From an uncultured Bacilli bacterium (GTDB lineage Bacteria; Bacillota_I; Bacilli_A; RF39; UBA660): a stretch of 64,000 nucleotides of DNA. Below, piece after piece: positions 44,282 to 54,013 of this stretch. The translations under genes and the position numbers were made by a program. The notes beneath the pieces were generated by a model. The model searched no databases and had not been told where the DNA came from. It was given only the letters and a program-made list of their open reading frames with translations. Within the stretch, counting starts at the first letter, position 1, and each line of letters starts with the position of its first letter. The stretch is from assembly GCA_934149105.1 (NCBI GenBank), contig CAKPDP010000005.1, forward strand, positions 1 through 64,000. The letters are read 5' to 3'.

Positions 44282-46055
44282 ATCTGAGATAGCACCTAAA
44301 GGAATTGATTTTAATAATCCCTCTTCTTTTGTAATAAGTGACAAGTTTGCTACCATTTTAACTGTTATTTCTTACCCTAGATATATTAATCCTGGATATC
44401 TATCTGCCATAACTAATATATCTGGTGTCAAATTAGTAATTAAACATATCCCATTACCTTTCAGTGTCTTAGGGAAAATGTTAAATAAAGAAATATCTGA
44501 TTTAAAAATGAAGTATCAGAATGAAAGAGATAGAACTATCCAAGAACGTATTCGTCAAGACGTAGATTCATTGGAATATTTTATTCAACAATTTACAGCC
44601 TCTCAGGCTAGTACCTTTGATTTCCAAATGCATATTATGATAACGGCTAATACTAAAGAGGCTTTAGATAGAAAAAAAGCTTCACTTAAAAATTATCTAG
44701 ATGCTATGGAATTAAGAGCAATTCCTATCATGTTCGAACAAGAAAACATTTTAAAATCCATGTTACCAATTTTTCCTGATCAAAAAATAGAGCAAAGAAT
44801 TGGTACTCCAATGCCATCACCAACCATGGCTGCTATGTATCCCTTTGTTTTTGATAGTATCAAAGACGAAGGCTTAGCAACTTTACTTGGAACCGATTTC
44901 TCTGGTGGTGTTGTCTTATTTAACCAATTCTTATACCAAATTCAAAAAGAAAATAACCGAACTAATGCTAATATGATAATCTTAGGAACTTCTGGTAGTG
45001 GAAAATCTACTGCTGCTAAATTATTATTACGTGCTCATATTAGAAATGGTTACCAAATAGTCGCTATCGATCCTGAAGGTGAAATTAGTGAAATGACTGA
45101 AAACTTCGGAGGACAAGTAATTGATCTTGGTAAGGGTGGAGAATTCGGAATGATAAATCCTCTTGAAATCATTATGGATGCCGATGAAGAAGAAGTAAAA
45201 CAAGGAATGGGCTATACTGTTTTAACTAAAACATTACAGCAATTAAAAGCCTTTATGAAATATTATTCTCCTGATATTGAAGAAGATGTTTTAACTTTAT
45301 TTAGTGAAATGGTTCAAGATACTTATGCTCGTTTTGGAATAAATGTCAATGCTGATTTCTCTCGTTATACATCAGAAAACTTTCCAACTTTCTCTGATGT
45401 TTATGCCACTGTCAGTGGCAAATTATCGGCCATGACTGAAAAGACTCACGAAAGAGATGTTTTAGAAAGATTAGAGCTTAAATTAAGACCATTTGTAAGA
45501 GAATTACAGTATTACTTTAATGGTCATACTTCTATTGATACTAGTGGAGATTTTATAGTTTTCAATATCAAAGAATTAATGAATTCCGATTCTAATGTTA
45601 GAGATGCCTTACTATTTAATGCACTAAGATTTGCTTGGGGACTATGTTTAAATTCAAGTACTACCGTATTATCAGTAGATGAAGCTCATGTATTGTTAGG
45701 AAGTCAAAATACTCTTGGAGCAGAATTCTTAGCCCAAATTCAAAGAAGAGCAAGAAAATACAATACTGGTACTATTATCATTACGCAACAACCAACAGAC
45801 TTCGTTGGAGATAATATGATAATGCACGGAAAGGCTATCTTTGATAATGCTTCATATTACTTAGTAATGCAATTAAAGAAACAAGCAGCCGAAGACTTAA
45901 GTAAATTAATTGATTTAAACGACAATGAAATAGAAAATATAAAGAGATACAATCAAGGTAATGGCTTGTTTGTATGTGGAAATAGAAGAATGCAAATAAA
46001 TGTAATAGTTACTGATGATGAATTAGAATCATTTGGACATGCTGGAGGATTATAG
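44271..46055 (+). CDS. VirB4/TraE-type T4SS ATPase (split gene, part 2)
   Basis: 594-residue ATPase that powers the T4SS. Residues 1-225 carry the remaining part of the VirB4 N-domain (IDFNNPSSFVISDKFATIL). Walker A is GTSGSGKST (about 239-247), Walker B is SVDEAH, and ITQQPTDF is the conserved sensor region. It overlaps the previous ORF by 11 bases. Together the two parts have the length of a normal VirB4 (about 780). It is expected to act at the cytoplasmic membrane with the PrgI-like and VirB6-like proteins. Confidence 0.88.
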   Translation: MLFKSEIAPKGIDFNNPSSFVISDKFATILTVISYPRYINPGYLSAITNISGVKLVIKHIPLPFSVLGKMLNKEISDLKMKYQNERDRTIQERIRQDVDSLEYFIQQFTASQASTFDFQMHIMITANTKEALDRKKASLKNYLDAMELRAIPIMFEQENILKSMLPIFPDQKIEQRIGTPMPSPTMAAMYPFVFDSIKDEGLATLLGTDFSGGVVLFNQFLYQIQKENNRTNANMIILGTSGSGKSTAAKLLLRAHIRNGYQIVAIDPEGEISEMTENFGGQVIDLGKGGEFGMINPLEIIMDADEEEVKQGMGYTVLTKTLQQLKAFMKYYSPDIEEDVLTLFSEMVQDTYARFGINVNADFSRYTSENFPTFSDVYATVSGKLSAMTEKTHERDVLERLELKLRPFVRELQYYFNGHTSIDTSGDFIVFNIKELMNSDSNVRDALLFNALRFAWGLCLNSSTTVLSVDEAHVLLGSQNTLGAEFLAQIQRRARKYNTGTIIITQQPTDFVGDNMIMHGKAIFDNASYYLVMQLKKQAAEDLSKLIDLNDNEIENIKRYNQGNGLFVCGNRRMQINVIVTDDELESFGHAGGL

Positions 46056-46106
46056 AATTCTCTATTACTTATAATTAGTAATAGTTGGAGTAGGTGGTGA
46101 TGTTAA

Positions 46107-47891
46107 TTGAACGATAAAATAAATAAACCTAATGCTGGCTCAAGAAATGCCAAAAATATAAATAGACAAGCTGGAAGAAATAATAACAATAACGCTTTTA
46201 ATAAAAATAGTTTATCAAATAGCGGAAAAGATGAATTAGGTCTAAAAGGAAATACCCCTAATAATAGTTTAATTAACAGACAATCATCACCAAATAATTC
46301 CAATAATTCTAAAAATTCAACAAACTCAGATAAAAATAAAAATGAAACCCTAAATAATGAAGAAAAAAATAAAATAGAAGATAAAGCCGATAAACAGGAT
46401 AAAAAAGACAAAAAAAATAAAAAAGGTCATAAAATTAGTACTTTGGCATTTTTATTAGATGGAGATTATTCTTCTTTGTCGGCTGCTGCTAAAACCTTAA
46501 TTCAAAAAAAAATAATGTTATTAATTGGTTCTCTTGGTTGTGGAACCTTTGCCTTACTTTGTGGTTTCATAGTTATAGTAACAACATTAGCAATATGTTT
46601 GGATTTAATTTCTAGTAGTGGAAATGATAATAATAATTCCAATGTTGCCATAGGTGGAGAGTGTGGTTTTACCATTTCATCTACCCCTTTATCTAAAGAT
46701 GAATATATAAACAAAGTAAATGAATATGCTAAAACCCACGCTAAGGCTAGTGGCTTAGCAGACCATGCTGGAGAAATATATGATAAGGCTAAAAGTATGA
46801 ATTTAAATCCTGAATTAGTCTTTATCAGAGCTGCTGCCGAAGGCTATTCTCCTGGTGGCTCAACCTATAATTATTACGGAATGGGATGTACCAATACCGG
46901 AGGCATTAAAGCCTGTAAAACCTATAGTAGTGTCATGGAAGGTGTTGAAGCTTATTTAAAAAATATTTCTCAATATGATTCATTAAGTGGAATGATGTCG
47001 AGATACTCTTATATTGGTGACTATTGGTATAATCCAGGAAGTGCTGGAAAAGGTGGCTGTTATTATGCCTATGAAATCTATAATGAAAGTAATATTCCTT
47101 CCAGAGTAGCAACAGCTTGTAAAAAAGGCAATACTTGTAGTGGTAGTAGCTGTACCGAGACTACAGAAGCAGATCAACAAGCCTATGCTACTTATCAAGT
47201 CGAAGTATATATGGCAGGATTTAGACAAGATATATTTGGATTATCTGGTTCAACTAAATGTACAGGTTCAACTAGTGATGGTAACTTAAGCCTAGCTCTA
47301 TTTGTAACTAATGGTGAGCAATTAAAAAGTAACTTATCAGACTTTTTAAGTTCCAATGGAACAGATTTAAATTCATACAATCAGTTCATATACAACAAAG
47401 TTAAAGAAGCTGGCTATGGAACAAAAAATGGTGCCGTTACCGCTGCACTAGCTCTATTCAAATATCTAGATCAATATGGCTATAGACCAAGATATTATTT
47501 TGGAGGAAAATATTCTGGATACGGAGTTCCAAGTACTCTTGGAGACGAAAAAGGTAGTCTTGATTGTTCTGGATTTATTTCCTGGGCTCTACACAATGGA
47601 GGATATAAATACTTTAGCTATGGATCAGGAGAATGGGGATCAGCAGGAACTAAGTGTGACAGAACTTCTGAGTCATGCGTAGGTAAAACAGGAGATCTAA
47701 TTTGGCATAGTGGACACATAATGATGATAGTCGGTGTTGAAAATGGCTATTATTACATCGCAGAAGCAGCAAGTACAAATAGTGGTATGAGAATAAAGAA
47801 AGAGGCTATGCACATAAAGAAAGCAGATAAAATAGTTGACATGACATCATTCTATAACAACGAATCTAACAAAGAAACAGTAGAAACATAG
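46107..47891 (+). CDS. VirB1-like bifunctional wall hydrolase
   Basis: 594 residues. A cytoplasmic Asn/Lys-rich disordered start (about 1-115), one membrane helix (about 133-160), a lysozyme/transglycosylase-like domain (about 205-350, with PELVFIRAAAEGYSPGG) and a C-terminal NlpC/P60 domain (about 450-585) with Cys487 in LDCSGF and His in SGHIMMIVG. Gram-positive conjugation systems carry this same two-domain hydrolase to open the wall for the channel. The start is TTG 46107 after GGTGGTGA. It follows VirB4 by 51 bases. Confidence 0.82.
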   Translation: MNDKINKPNAGSRNAKNINRQAGRNNNNNAFNKNSLSNSGKDELGLKGNTPNNSLINRQSSPNNSNNSKNSTNSDKNKNETLNNEEKNKIEDKADKQDKKDKKNKKGHKISTLAFLLDGDYSSLSAAAKTLIQKKIMLLIGSLGCGTFALLCGFIVIVTTLAICLDLISSSGNDNNNSNVAIGGECGFTISSTPLSKDEYINKVNEYAKTHAKASGLADHAGEIYDKAKSMNLNPELVFIRAAAEGYSPGGSTYNYYGMGCTNTGGIKACKTYSSVMEGVEAYLKNISQYDSLSGMMSRYSYIGDYWYNPGSAGKGGCYYAYEIYNESNIPSRVATACKKGNTCSGSSCTETTEADQQAYATYQVEVYMAGFRQDIFGLSGSTKCTGSTSDGNLSLALFVTNGEQLKSNLSDFLSSNGTDLNSYNQFIYNKVKEAGYGTKNGAVTAALALFKYLDQYGYRPRYYFGGKYSGYGVPSTLGDEKGSLDCSGFISWALHNGGYKYFSYGSGEWGSAGTKCDRTSESCVGKTGDLIWHSGHIMMIVGVENGYYYIAEAASTNSGMRIKKEAMHIKKADKIVDMTSFYNNESNKETVET

Positions 47892-47917
47892 CCAAGTTAG
47901 GAGTTGAGAGACTAAAA

Positions 47918-48637
47918 ATGAAAAAAATAATTTTATCCTTGTTGTTAATAATTTGTTTGACAGGTTGTACTGCAACCTACAACCTAACCATAGATAAAAA
48001 TGGAGTAAACGAAAATTTAAAAATAAGTTCAACTAGTTTAAATGAAAATTCTGAAATCTATGAGTACTACTTACCATTATATATAAATGATAGTGGAAGT
48101 TCTGATGTAAATGAGAAAATAGAGGGAGTAGAATATTACAACAGTGCTATAACCACGAATAATTCTTTAAAAGAATTAACTTATCAACACAACTTCTCGG
48201 TTGACAATTATTTAGATTCAACAATAATAAATAGTTGCTTCAATAAATTTTACTTTAACCAATATAACTACGATGAAGATGAAAATCAAAAATATATTAG
48301 AATTAGTAATTCGAGTGATTTTAATTGCTTTGATACTTATCCATCATTAGAAAAAGTAAATATAAACATCGAAGTCAAAGATTATGAAGTAATAGAAAGT
48401 AATGCCACTTCAGTTCATGATAATGTATATTCTTGGACAATTACTCCTACAAATCAAGATACAATGTATTTAATATATAATCCTGGAGATACATCAGATA
48501 AAGAACAAACAAGTATTTTTGATAATAGTCTTGTCCTTTATTTCTCAATAATATTAGCGACTGCATTAGTTATTTTCATCATTTACAAAATCTTTAAAAC
48601 AATAAGCCAAAATAAAGATAAAGCCCCTCAAATATAA
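47918..48637 (+). CDS. lipoprotein with C-terminal membrane helix
   Basis: 239 residues. Lipobox LTGC (Cys17) after a short signal peptide marks a lipoprotein. The ectodomain has two further Cys and begins TATYNLTIDKNG, and a C-terminal membrane helix (about 205-226) with basic end gives a double anchor. The family is not recognised; the domain resembles small DUF ectodomains of Firmicutes lipoproteins. It lies directly after the VirB1-like gene and is likely a surface component of the T4SS, perhaps a VirB7-like stabiliser (inference). Confidence 0.6.
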   Translation: MKKIILSLLLIICLTGCTATYNLTIDKNGVNENLKISSTSLNENSEIYEYYLPLYINDSGSSDVNEKIEGVEYYNSAITTNNSLKELTYQHNFSVDNYLDSTIINSCFNKFYFNQYNYDEDENQKYIRISNSSDFNCFDTYPSLEKVNINIEVKDYEVIESNATSVHDNVYSWTITPTNQDTMYLIYNPGDTSDKEQTSIFDNSLVLYFSIILATALVIFIIYKIFKTISQNKDKAPQI

Positions 48638-48721
48638 AAGCATACAAGTAATATTTAAACTAATAAAAAACAAAAAATTTACAATCAATTTATCAACAAT
48701 AACTAGGATAAATGCATGAAG

Positions 48722-48750
48722 TTGACAAAAGGTTAATTTTATGTTAAAAT
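48722..48750 (+). promoter_or_regulatory. promoter of the 391-residue unknown gene
   Basis: TTGACA (48722-48727), 17 bases, TAAAAT (48745-48750). Confidence 0.8.
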
Positions 48751-48775
48751 ACGTACAGAAAAAAGGAGTGATATT

Positions 48776-49951
48776 ATGACTGAACACCAATTACCACAAA
48801 GTATAAAAGATTTATATGGGACAGCTTGTAGAAACTTAGAAATTGATCCTAAAGAATTAGCCGCAGTTGATTTCCCAGAGGATAAAAAAGAAATTATTGA
48901 AAATGCTTATGCTAGAGTAAAACAAGATTCATCAAAAGGACCTGAAATTCAGGAAGAAATGAGAAATTATCGTGCCATGTTGAGAATCGGTTATGGCTTG
49001 GCCGAAGGAATGTCCAAGAAGTCCTACGATCGAGTTGTTGAATTTGCTGACAAGAAAGTTCAACAAATAAAAGAACAAAAAGAAGCGGAAGATAAGAAAG
49101 TAGCCGAAGCTAAAAAGCAACAAGAAGAAAGAATGGAACAATTAAATAAAGTAAAAGCTACTTTAACATCAACTTTCCAAAAAATTGGTCTAACTCAAGA
49201 AGTAGAAAGCTTACAATACTTAAAAGACCTAAACGGAAAAATTAACTTTTCTCAGATATTTAATACATTTAATATCAATAGAGATAGATGTATGCAATCT
49301 TTAAAGGCTCAATTACAAAATGGAACCATTAGTTATGATGATTATAATATATATGGAAACTTTGTAGAAGAATTGTTTGGTAAAAGGAATAAAGAAGAAC
49401 GTATAATGGATCCTGAAACTGGTAAAATAGAAGTTAAAAAAGATGAAAGAACTACTAAAGATATAATCCTAGATTTTGGTAAAACTCTTGCATCTTCAAA
49501 GAAAGCTCCTGCAGAACCTACACCACAACCAGAGCCTGAACATCAACAACCAGAGCCTGAACAATCTGAATCAAAAATAATAAAAAAGATTAAAGAAAGT
49601 AAACTTGGTAAAACTGTTCAAAAATTTGCCACTTGGGTAAAAAAGACTCCAATAGGTAAGTTCTTAAGTATCAGTGATGCTGAATGGGATAAATATCACA
49701 GAAATTTTGTTTCAAATCAACAATTAGAACAATATGCTACTCAAGGACAAGCTCCAGGTTATGTTGAAAGAGCCAGTGTTGAAGACTTAGAAGCTATGTT
49801 AAATAGAGACAGAAAATATAGAAAAGATGCCGATGCTAGAAGCCAAATGGCAAACAAAATATATGGTAGTTTTCATCAAAATCAACAACCAGTTCAACCT
49901 CAACAAGCTCCAGTAGAACAAGCACCTCAAAGAAGTGGCAGAAGTAGATAA
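48776..49951 (+). CDS. unknown cytoplasmic protein within T4SS locus
   Basis: 391 residues, soluble, highly charged. A Lys/Glu/Gln-rich coiled coil lies at about residues 90-130, a central helical part at 130-225, a Pro/Glu/Gln linker (about 245-265, PEPEHQQPEPEQ) and a C-terminal basic and Gln-rich end. No signal peptide. I do not recognise the family. It has its own strong promoter and AAAGGAGTG site, between the wall hydrolase/lipoprotein genes and VirD4. Candidate T4SS substrate, adaptor or DNA-processing factor; none of these is shown by the sequence. Confidence 0.6.
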   Translation: MTEHQLPQSIKDLYGTACRNLEIDPKELAAVDFPEDKKEIIENAYARVKQDSSKGPEIQEEMRNYRAMLRIGYGLAEGMSKKSYDRVVEFADKKVQQIKEQKEAEDKKVAEAKKQQEERMEQLNKVKATLTSTFQKIGLTQEVESLQYLKDLNGKINFSQIFNTFNINRDRCMQSLKAQLQNGTISYDDYNIYGNFVEELFGKRNKEERIMDPETGKIEVKKDERTTKDIILDFGKTLASSKKAPAEPTPQPEPEHQQPEPEQSESKIIKKIKESKLGKTVQKFATWVKKTPIGKFLSISDAEWDKYHRNFVSNQQLEQYATQGQAPGYVERASVEDLEAMLNRDRKYRKDADARSQMANKIYGSFHQNQQPVQPQQAPVEQAPQRSGRSR

Positions 49952-49973
49952 AAAGAAAAGGGGAAATATAATT

Positions 49974-50222
49974 ATGTTAAAGAATAAAATTATTACACTA
50001 GATGATGATACTGAATACTTTGTAGGTGACGAAATTCATCTAAACGAAAAAGAACATTATTTATGTGCTTCAAAATATGATAAATTAACTGATGATTGTG
50101 AAGATGATTTTTACTTCTTCAAAGTAGAACAAAATGCTAATGGAGAATTAACAATCACTCCTGTAAAAGATAATGATATGAATGAATATCTTTTAACAAT
50201 AGAAAAAAATAAGAGTGAATAA
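49974..50222 (+). CDS. small acidic protein, DUF1292-like
   Basis: 82 residues, very acidic, all-beta in appearance, with the pattern ITLDDDTEYFVGDEIHLNEKEHYL that resembles DUF1292 (YrzB) proteins. ATG 49974 is chosen over the longer frame because GAAAAGGGG lies ten bases upstream. It lies 22 bases after the unknown 391-residue gene, so they are probably co-transcribed, and it is followed by a terminator. Function unknown. Confidence 0.55.
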   Translation: MLKNKIITLDDDTEYFVGDEIHLNEKEHYLCASKYDKLTDDCEDDFYFFKVEQNANGELTITPVKDNDMNEYLLTIEKNKSE

Positions 50223-50233
50223 TGTCCTAACCC

Positions 50234-50254
50234 AAAGAGCCATGGCTCTTTTAA
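50234..50254 (+). terminator. terminator after the DUF1292-like gene
   Basis: AAAGAGC-CATG-GCTCTTT followed by TTAATTTT. Confidence 0.75.
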
Positions 50255-50291
50255 TTTTAATTATCACTTTCTGCTTTTTCAAAATTCCCAA

Positions 50292-50320
50292 TTTACAACC
50301 CCAATCATCCGTGCTATAAT
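50292..50320 (+). promoter_or_regulatory. promoter of the virD4-like gene
   Basis: TTTACA (50292-50297), 17 bases, extended TGC-TATAAT (50315-50320). Confidence 0.8.
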
Positions 50321-50367
50321 AAACATAGATTTTAATATTTGAAACACGACATAAGGAGGTTCATTAT

Positions 50368-52533
50368 ATGAAATTTCGTGCTGATTCCAAAGATATAAAA
50401 ATTTTTATTGCCTTCGCTATCTTATTACTATATATTTGTGCTTTATTAGTCCTAAATGCCAGTTCCATGGCTAGAGATGGAACATTCTATGGAATAGTTC
50501 CATTCGAAGCCTTCATACCAGGAAAAGGTTATTTATCTGCTACTTTAGTCCTATTTATAATTGCCTTAGTAGGAATTATAGCTAGTTGCAAATCTTACTT
50601 TTTTGACCGTGAAAAGGGCTTCGGTCTAACTATTGGTAAAAAAGATAAAGGTTATTCTCGCTGGTGTAAAGACAAAGAAATGAAAGAGACTCTATATGAA
50701 GTTGATCCTAAATCTGAAACAACTGAACATGCTGGAATTGCAGTAATCAATGATGGTAAGAAAATTTGGGTTGATGACGGCGAAGCTCACAATGTTGTAA
50801 TTGGTTCTACTGGTTCTGGTAAAACCCAAATAGTAGTTTTCCCCATGATTAAGGTCCTAGCCAAAGCTGGAGAATCAATGATCTTAACCGATCCTAAGGG
50901 TGAATTATATGAAGAGACTGGTGAAATGTTAAGAGAAAAAGGCTATAATGTTATAGTTCTAAATTTCCGTGATCCTCAAAAAGGGAATGCTTGGAACCCT
51001 ATGACCCTTCCGTATCGTTTATACAAAGATGGAAACACTGATAAAGCTATCGAATTGCTAGACGATTTAGCTCTTAATATTCTATATACAGAAGGTAGTA
51101 ATAGTGATCCTTTCTGGGAAAAATCAGCAGCCGATTACTTCACTGGACTTGCCTTAGGCTTATTTGAAGATGCTAATGAAGATCAAGTAAACATAAATAG
51201 TATTAATCTAATGGCCAGTGTTGGTGAAGAAAGATTTGGTGGACCCAATAGTAACTTTTTAAAAGCCTATTTTGATGGAAAAGATCGTTCTAAACCTGCT
51301 TATGTCAATGCTTCCGGAACTGTTTATGCCCCTGAAGATACCAAAGGTGGAATAACTTCTACCTTCAAACAAAAAGTAAAACTTTTCGCTTCTCGTGAAA
51401 ATTTATCGGAAATGTTAAGTTATAGTGATTTTGACATGCATGATATTGGTAAAAAGAAAACTGCTGTCTTCATGATCGTTCAAGATGAAAAGAAGACTCT
51501 TCATCCTTTAGCTACAATTTTTATTAAACAATGTTATGAAACATTAATTGATGTAGCTCAAGAAAGTGGTGGACATCTACCATACCGAACTAATTTTATC
51601 CTAGATGAGTTTGCTAACATGCCCCCATTAAAAGATGTTACAACAATGGTTACAGCCGCTCGTTCTAGACATATTAGATTTACCTTTATCATCCAGAACT
51701 TTGCCCAATTAACACAAGTATATGGTAAAGAAAATGCCGAAACCATCAAAGGTAACTGTAACATAATGTACCTAATAAGTAGTGAATTACAAGCCCTTGA
51801 AGAATTAAGTAAAATGTGTGGTGAAGTAAAATCTAAAGAAAAAGATAAAACTGCTTCTACTCCATTAGTAACCGTTAGTGATTTACAAAGAATGAAACAA
51901 GGAGAAGTAATATCTATCCGTTTAAGAATGATGCCTTTTAAAACTAAATTAGCCTTTAACTGGAAAATGAATGCCGAAGGAGCCTGGGGTAAAAATTATC
52001 CTAAAGCTAGCTTCACTGAAAGAGAAAAACAAGAATTAAAAATCTTTGATATTCGTGAATTTATGAATAAGAAAAAAGAAGCTGAAATGGCTAAAAGAGG
52101 AATGAATTCTAATTCTTTCGCTGGCTTACCAGGTGGGTTTTCTATGGGACCTTCTTCCCTAGGCAGCAATAGACCTAATCCTTTTGAAAATTTTGTTCCT
52201 AACAAACCATCCGAACCATCAACACCAACTTTTGATAGTTTACTTCAACCAAAATCTAATCCTTTCACTGATAACCAGATTAAAGATAAACCTCAAGAAC
52301 GTATAAATGTTGATGACATCGTTAAAATGATTGATACTAAGATCGCTGAACTTGAAGAAGAAGAAAAACAAGAAAAGAAAGAGAAAAGTGAAAAAATCAC
52401 TATCAAACCTCTTCCAGAAGCTCAAATTCCTAATAACAATTCATCTAAACCAGCTTCCATTATCGATTCATCATCATATGAATCTGGAACCGACGATGAT
52501 GACTTCTTCAATGACTTCTTCTCTGATGAATAA
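50368..52533 (+). CDS. VirD4/TraG-type coupling protein ATPase
   Basis: 721 residues. Two N-terminal membrane helices (about 12-30 and 55-73), Walker A GSTGSGKT (146-153), Walker B FILDEFANMP (about 409-418) and the conserved NFAQLTQVYG region identify a type IV coupling protein, which recruits DNA or protein substrates to the channel. The last 170 residues are low-complexity, Pro/Ser/Asn then Lys/Glu-rich, ending in an acidic patch (DDDDFFNDFF). AAGGAGG precedes the ATG. It has its own promoter and terminator. No relaxase gene is nearby, so the substrate is unknown. Confidence 0.92.
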   Translation: MKFRADSKDIKIFIAFAILLLYICALLVLNASSMARDGTFYGIVPFEAFIPGKGYLSATLVLFIIALVGIIASCKSYFFDREKGFGLTIGKKDKGYSRWCKDKEMKETLYEVDPKSETTEHAGIAVINDGKKIWVDDGEAHNVVIGSTGSGKTQIVVFPMIKVLAKAGESMILTDPKGELYEETGEMLREKGYNVIVLNFRDPQKGNAWNPMTLPYRLYKDGNTDKAIELLDDLALNILYTEGSNSDPFWEKSAADYFTGLALGLFEDANEDQVNINSINLMASVGEERFGGPNSNFLKAYFDGKDRSKPAYVNASGTVYAPEDTKGGITSTFKQKVKLFASRENLSEMLSYSDFDMHDIGKKKTAVFMIVQDEKKTLHPLATIFIKQCYETLIDVAQESGGHLPYRTNFILDEFANMPPLKDVTTMVTAARSRHIRFTFIIQNFAQLTQVYGKENAETIKGNCNIMYLISSELQALEELSKMCGEVKSKEKDKTASTPLVTVSDLQRMKQGEVISIRLRMMPFKTKLAFNWKMNAEGAWGKNYPKASFTEREKQELKIFDIREFMNKKKEAEMAKRGMNSNSFAGLPGGFSMGPSSLGSNRPNPFENFVPNKPSEPSTPTFDSLLQPKSNPFTDNQIKDKPQERINVDDIVKMIDTKIAELEEEEKQEKKEKSEKITIKPLPEAQIPNNNSSKPASIIDSSSYESGTDDDDFFNDFFSDE

Positions 52534-52565
52534 AAAATCTCCACAAATTTGTGGAGATTTTTTTG
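52532..52565 (+). terminator. terminator of the virD4-like gene
   Basis: AAAAAATCTCCAC-AAATTT-GTGGAGATTTTTTT, a long perfect stem with T-tract. Confidence 0.92.
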
Positions 52566-52585
52566 CCACTATTTTACTATATTTC

Positions 52586-52614
52586 TTGTCAAGTATATCT
52601 ATTAATGTTATAAT
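52586..52614 (+). promoter_or_regulatory. promoter of the repeat-ectodomain gene B
   Basis: TTGTCA (52586-52591), 17 bases, TATAAT (52609-52614). Confidence 0.75.
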
Positions 52615-52651
52615 TCTAATAGTAACTTAGAAGTAAAGGAAGTAGATAGAA

Positions 52652-54010
52652 GTGTCAAAGAATAAAAAGATAACTAAAAATAAAGCCAAAACTAAAAAGA
52701 AATTAATTATTGATAAGCAAAAAATGTTTTGGGCCATAAGCCTTGCCGTTTTAGCGGCATGTTTACTTTTCTATGGCATCAGACTAATCTATTATCATCA
52801 TAAATTTAATGGAAACGCAGACAATAGTAATACCATTTATAAAACAGTAGTAGCTAATAATCATGATGATAACGCTCTAACTAACATTGGTGATAATTAT
52901 TATTTTGTTGGAAAAGATGTCAACAATTATGTGGAATACTCTAATATTATGTTTAGAATAATTAGATTAAATGCCAATGGAACAATAACTTTAGTAGCTG
53001 ATCATGCTTTAAGTAACCTTTCTATGGGGGAAAATAAGGAGTTTTCTAAATCTTATATCTATGATTGGTTAAATAAAAAAGAAGATACTGATAATACTGG
53101 TATTCTCGAACAAAGTCTTAATGATCCCTCTAAATATCTTGTTAAGTCTCTAACCTGTACCGATAAGTTAGATTCTGCTAACAATAAAGAATGTCAAAAA
53201 GATGAAATTTCTTCTTATCTAACTCTTCTTTCCGTAGCGGATTATATAAATACTGGTAATATTGACAGTTTTGCCAACAATGGCCAATATTTCTATTTAA
53301 GTAATAACACCAAAGACAACGCTTCTTGGTATGTTAACAGCACTGGTAAAATTGGAACCATTGATGGAAGCGATATTTATGGAGTAAGACCCGTAATAAC
53401 TCTTGCTAAAGATCTTGAATTAGTAAGTGGAACTGGTACTGCTACTGATCCTTATAAAATAGAAAAAAATACTGGTAAGTTTGGAAGTTATGTTAAATTA
53501 GGAAACGATATTTGGCGTATTTATCAAGTAGAAGACAATAATTATAAACTAGTCTTAAATGATTATTTAACTGTCGATTCTCAAAAATTAGAATCTAACT
53601 ATTCTAATAAAACTTATAAATACAATGATACCGAATCTGGTAGTCTAGCCCATTATTTAAATAAAACTTATCTAAATTCCTTAAGCTATAAAGATTTAAT
53701 AATTGATAGTAAATATTCTAATGGTTATTATACTAAAGAAGATTATCGTGACAGCTTTAATACCATGGTTGAAACTAAAGTTGGCTTATTAGGAGTAGGC
53801 AACATAATCTTAAATAATACCCTAGATGAATATTACACATCCACCGGTAACATCTCTGAAGGTAAAATGGTTTATGTCATTAAAAATAATGGTCACTTAG
53901 TAACTAAAAGTATTAGAAGTACTGCATATGTTGTGCCATGTATTACTATTGATAAAAATACACTAACTAAGGGCGAAGGAACAATCACTAGTCCCTATGA
54001 AACGGAGTAA
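52652..54010 (+). CDS. membrane protein with duplicated repeat ectodomain (B)
   Basis: 452 residues. A basic cytoplasmic start, a membrane helix (about 25-46) and two copies of the DUF6273-like domain also found once at 38115. Each copy starts near a (Y)V/FRI segment and ends SGTGTATDPYKIE (about 260-272) or KGEGTITSPYETE (C-terminus). Unlike protein A there is no pilin-like head. The start is GTG 52652 after AAGGAAG. The next gene starts four bases after the stop, so they are coupled. Surface role inferred. Confidence 0.6.
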   Translation: MSKNKKITKNKAKTKKKLIIDKQKMFWAISLAVLAACLLFYGIRLIYYHHKFNGNADNSNTIYKTVVANNHDDNALTNIGDNYYFVGKDVNNYVEYSNIMFRIIRLNANGTITLVADHALSNLSMGENKEFSKSYIYDWLNKKEDTDNTGILEQSLNDPSKYLVKSLTCTDKLDSANNKECQKDEISSYLTLLSVADYINTGNIDSFANNGQYFYLSNNTKDNASWYVNSTGKIGTIDGSDIYGVRPVITLAKDLELVSGTGTATDPYKIEKNTGKFGSYVKLGNDIWRIYQVEDNNYKLVLNDYLTVDSQKLESNYSNKTYKYNDTESGSLAHYLNKTYLNSLSYKDLIIDSKYSNGYYTKEDYRDSFNTMVETKVGLLGVGNIILNNTLDEYYTSTGNISEGKMVYVIKNNGHLVTKSIRSTAYVVPCITIDKNTLTKGEGTITSPYETE

Positions 54011-54013
54011 ATT

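Noticed and set aside
29274..54010. Integrative conjugative element
   Set aside because: No relaxase, integrase, excisionase, replication gene or flanking direct repeat was found in the window, so the T4SS is reported as a resident system with that caveat.
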